Shown here in pieces: positions 21,062-21,293 of a stretch of 21,293 nucleotides of DNA. A program made the position numbers and the translations under genes. The stretch is taken from positions 1 through 21,293 of the forward strand of contig DAOULG010000182.1 in NCBI GenBank assembly GCA_034420495.1. Reading direction: 5' to 3'. A model generated the notes under the pieces. That model was not told the DNA's origin, did no database searches, and was given only the letters and a program-made list of their open reading frames with translations. Positions within the stretch are counted from its first letter, which is position 1. Each line of letters begins with the position of its first letter. The DNA comes from VYDC01 sp034420495 (GTDB taxonomy: Bacteria > Chloroflexota > Dehalococcoidia > UBA2979).

Positions 21062-21241
21062 ATGGGAAGCCTCCTGCGGCTGCTGCTGATCGGAAGCGCG
21101 CTGGCGCTGGTGGCGCTGATGATCCTCCGCCCGGCGGAGATGCGGCGGCTGGGCCAGCGCGTCCGGATCGTCGCCTACGCCTACGTCGCCGCGATCGTCA
21201 TCTCGGCCGTCCTGCGCCTCGCCTTCGGCTGGGGAACCTGA
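21062..21241 (+). CDS. Small two-helix membrane protein
   Basis: A 59-aa protein with two hydrophobic segments, residues ~3-22 (SLLRLLLIGSALALVALMIL) and ~36-55 (VRIVAYAYVAAIVISAVLRL), joined by a basic loop RPAEMRRLGQRVR. The positive loop suggests it faces the cytoplasm with both termini outside. No family is recognised. ATG 21062 is chosen because a TACGAT -10 lies 6 nt upstream; an in-frame ATG at 21023 lies before that box. The next gene, a glycerate kinase, starts 11 bp after its stop, so they are probably co-transcribed. Confidence 0.7.
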   Translation: MGSLLRLLLIGSALALVALMILRPAEMRRLGQRVRIVAYAYVAAIVISAVLRLAFGWGT

Positions 21242-21252
21242 GGGGCGGCCGG

Positions 21253-21293
21253 GTGCGGGTGCTCGTCTGCCCGCAGGAGTTCAAGGGCTCGCT
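21253..21293 (+). CDS. Glycerate kinase, N-terminal fragment (runs off the window)
   Basis: The last 41 bases open a frame at GTG 21253 reading VRVLVCPQEFKGSL. This is the N-terminal signature of type 1 glycerate kinases (usual form MKIVIAPDSFKGSL), which phosphorylate D-glycerate with ATP. GAGGGG at 21240-21245, overlapping the upstream stop, is a good ribosome site. PQE for the usual PDS is a variant within an otherwise exact motif. Only 13 full codons are visible, so the call rests on this one motif. Confidence 0.75.
   Translation, partial: MRVLVCPQEFKGS

Overview
This is about 21 kb of very GC-rich (roughly 75% by eye), densely packed bacterial chromosome made almost entirely of housekeeping genes. 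I see no transposase, phage gene, CRISPR array, tRNA or rRNA. A RodZ-like protein, type-2 (eukaryote-like) IleS, many GTG starts, -10 boxes of the TANNNT type (several reading TACGAT) and apparent leaderless starts fit a deep-branching high-GC lineage such as Actinomycetota (for example Thermoleophilia) or Chloroflexota. The sequence alone does not decide between them.

Layout. The window opens in the 3' end of folC (+), followed by a FabF-type ketosynthase and a DinB-fold protein (+). A minus-strand block follows: a 300-aa amidohydrolase, then the 2',3'-cyclic phosphodiesterase ThpR, then a small SWIM zinc-finger protein. The SWIM gene appears to have its own strong promoter and a terminator hairpin inside its leader. 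A 59-bp divergent region with a perfect 10-bp inverted repeat separates this block from an AmaP-like membrane protein tightly followed by scpB (+). A lone acyl-CoA dehydrogenase (+) converges on a minus-strand operon reading alcohol dehydrogenase, RodZ-PASTA, rimO. rpsT (-) and murJ (+) are divergent from a short region holding two recognisable promoters.

Downstream of murJ come a double zinc-ribbon protein, ileS, proB and proA (the first two steps of proline synthesis from glutamate), a small acidic protein of unknown function, and a HAD hydrolase, all on +. The right end holds a small minus-strand zinc-ribbon gene with a LexA/SOS-box-like palindrome at its promoter, a 59-aa two-helix membrane protein with a leaderless-type promoter, and the first 13 codons of a glycerate kinase.

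The genes serve translation (ileS, rpsT, rimO), envelope growth (murJ, rodZ-like, amaP-like, fabF), chromosome segregation (scpB), folate and proline metabolism. No clear new multi-gene system is visible. The most interesting points are regulatory (SOS-like box, SWIM leader attenuator, divergent operator) and architectural (RodZ with a PASTA domain, scpB paired with an AmaP-like gene instead of scpA).
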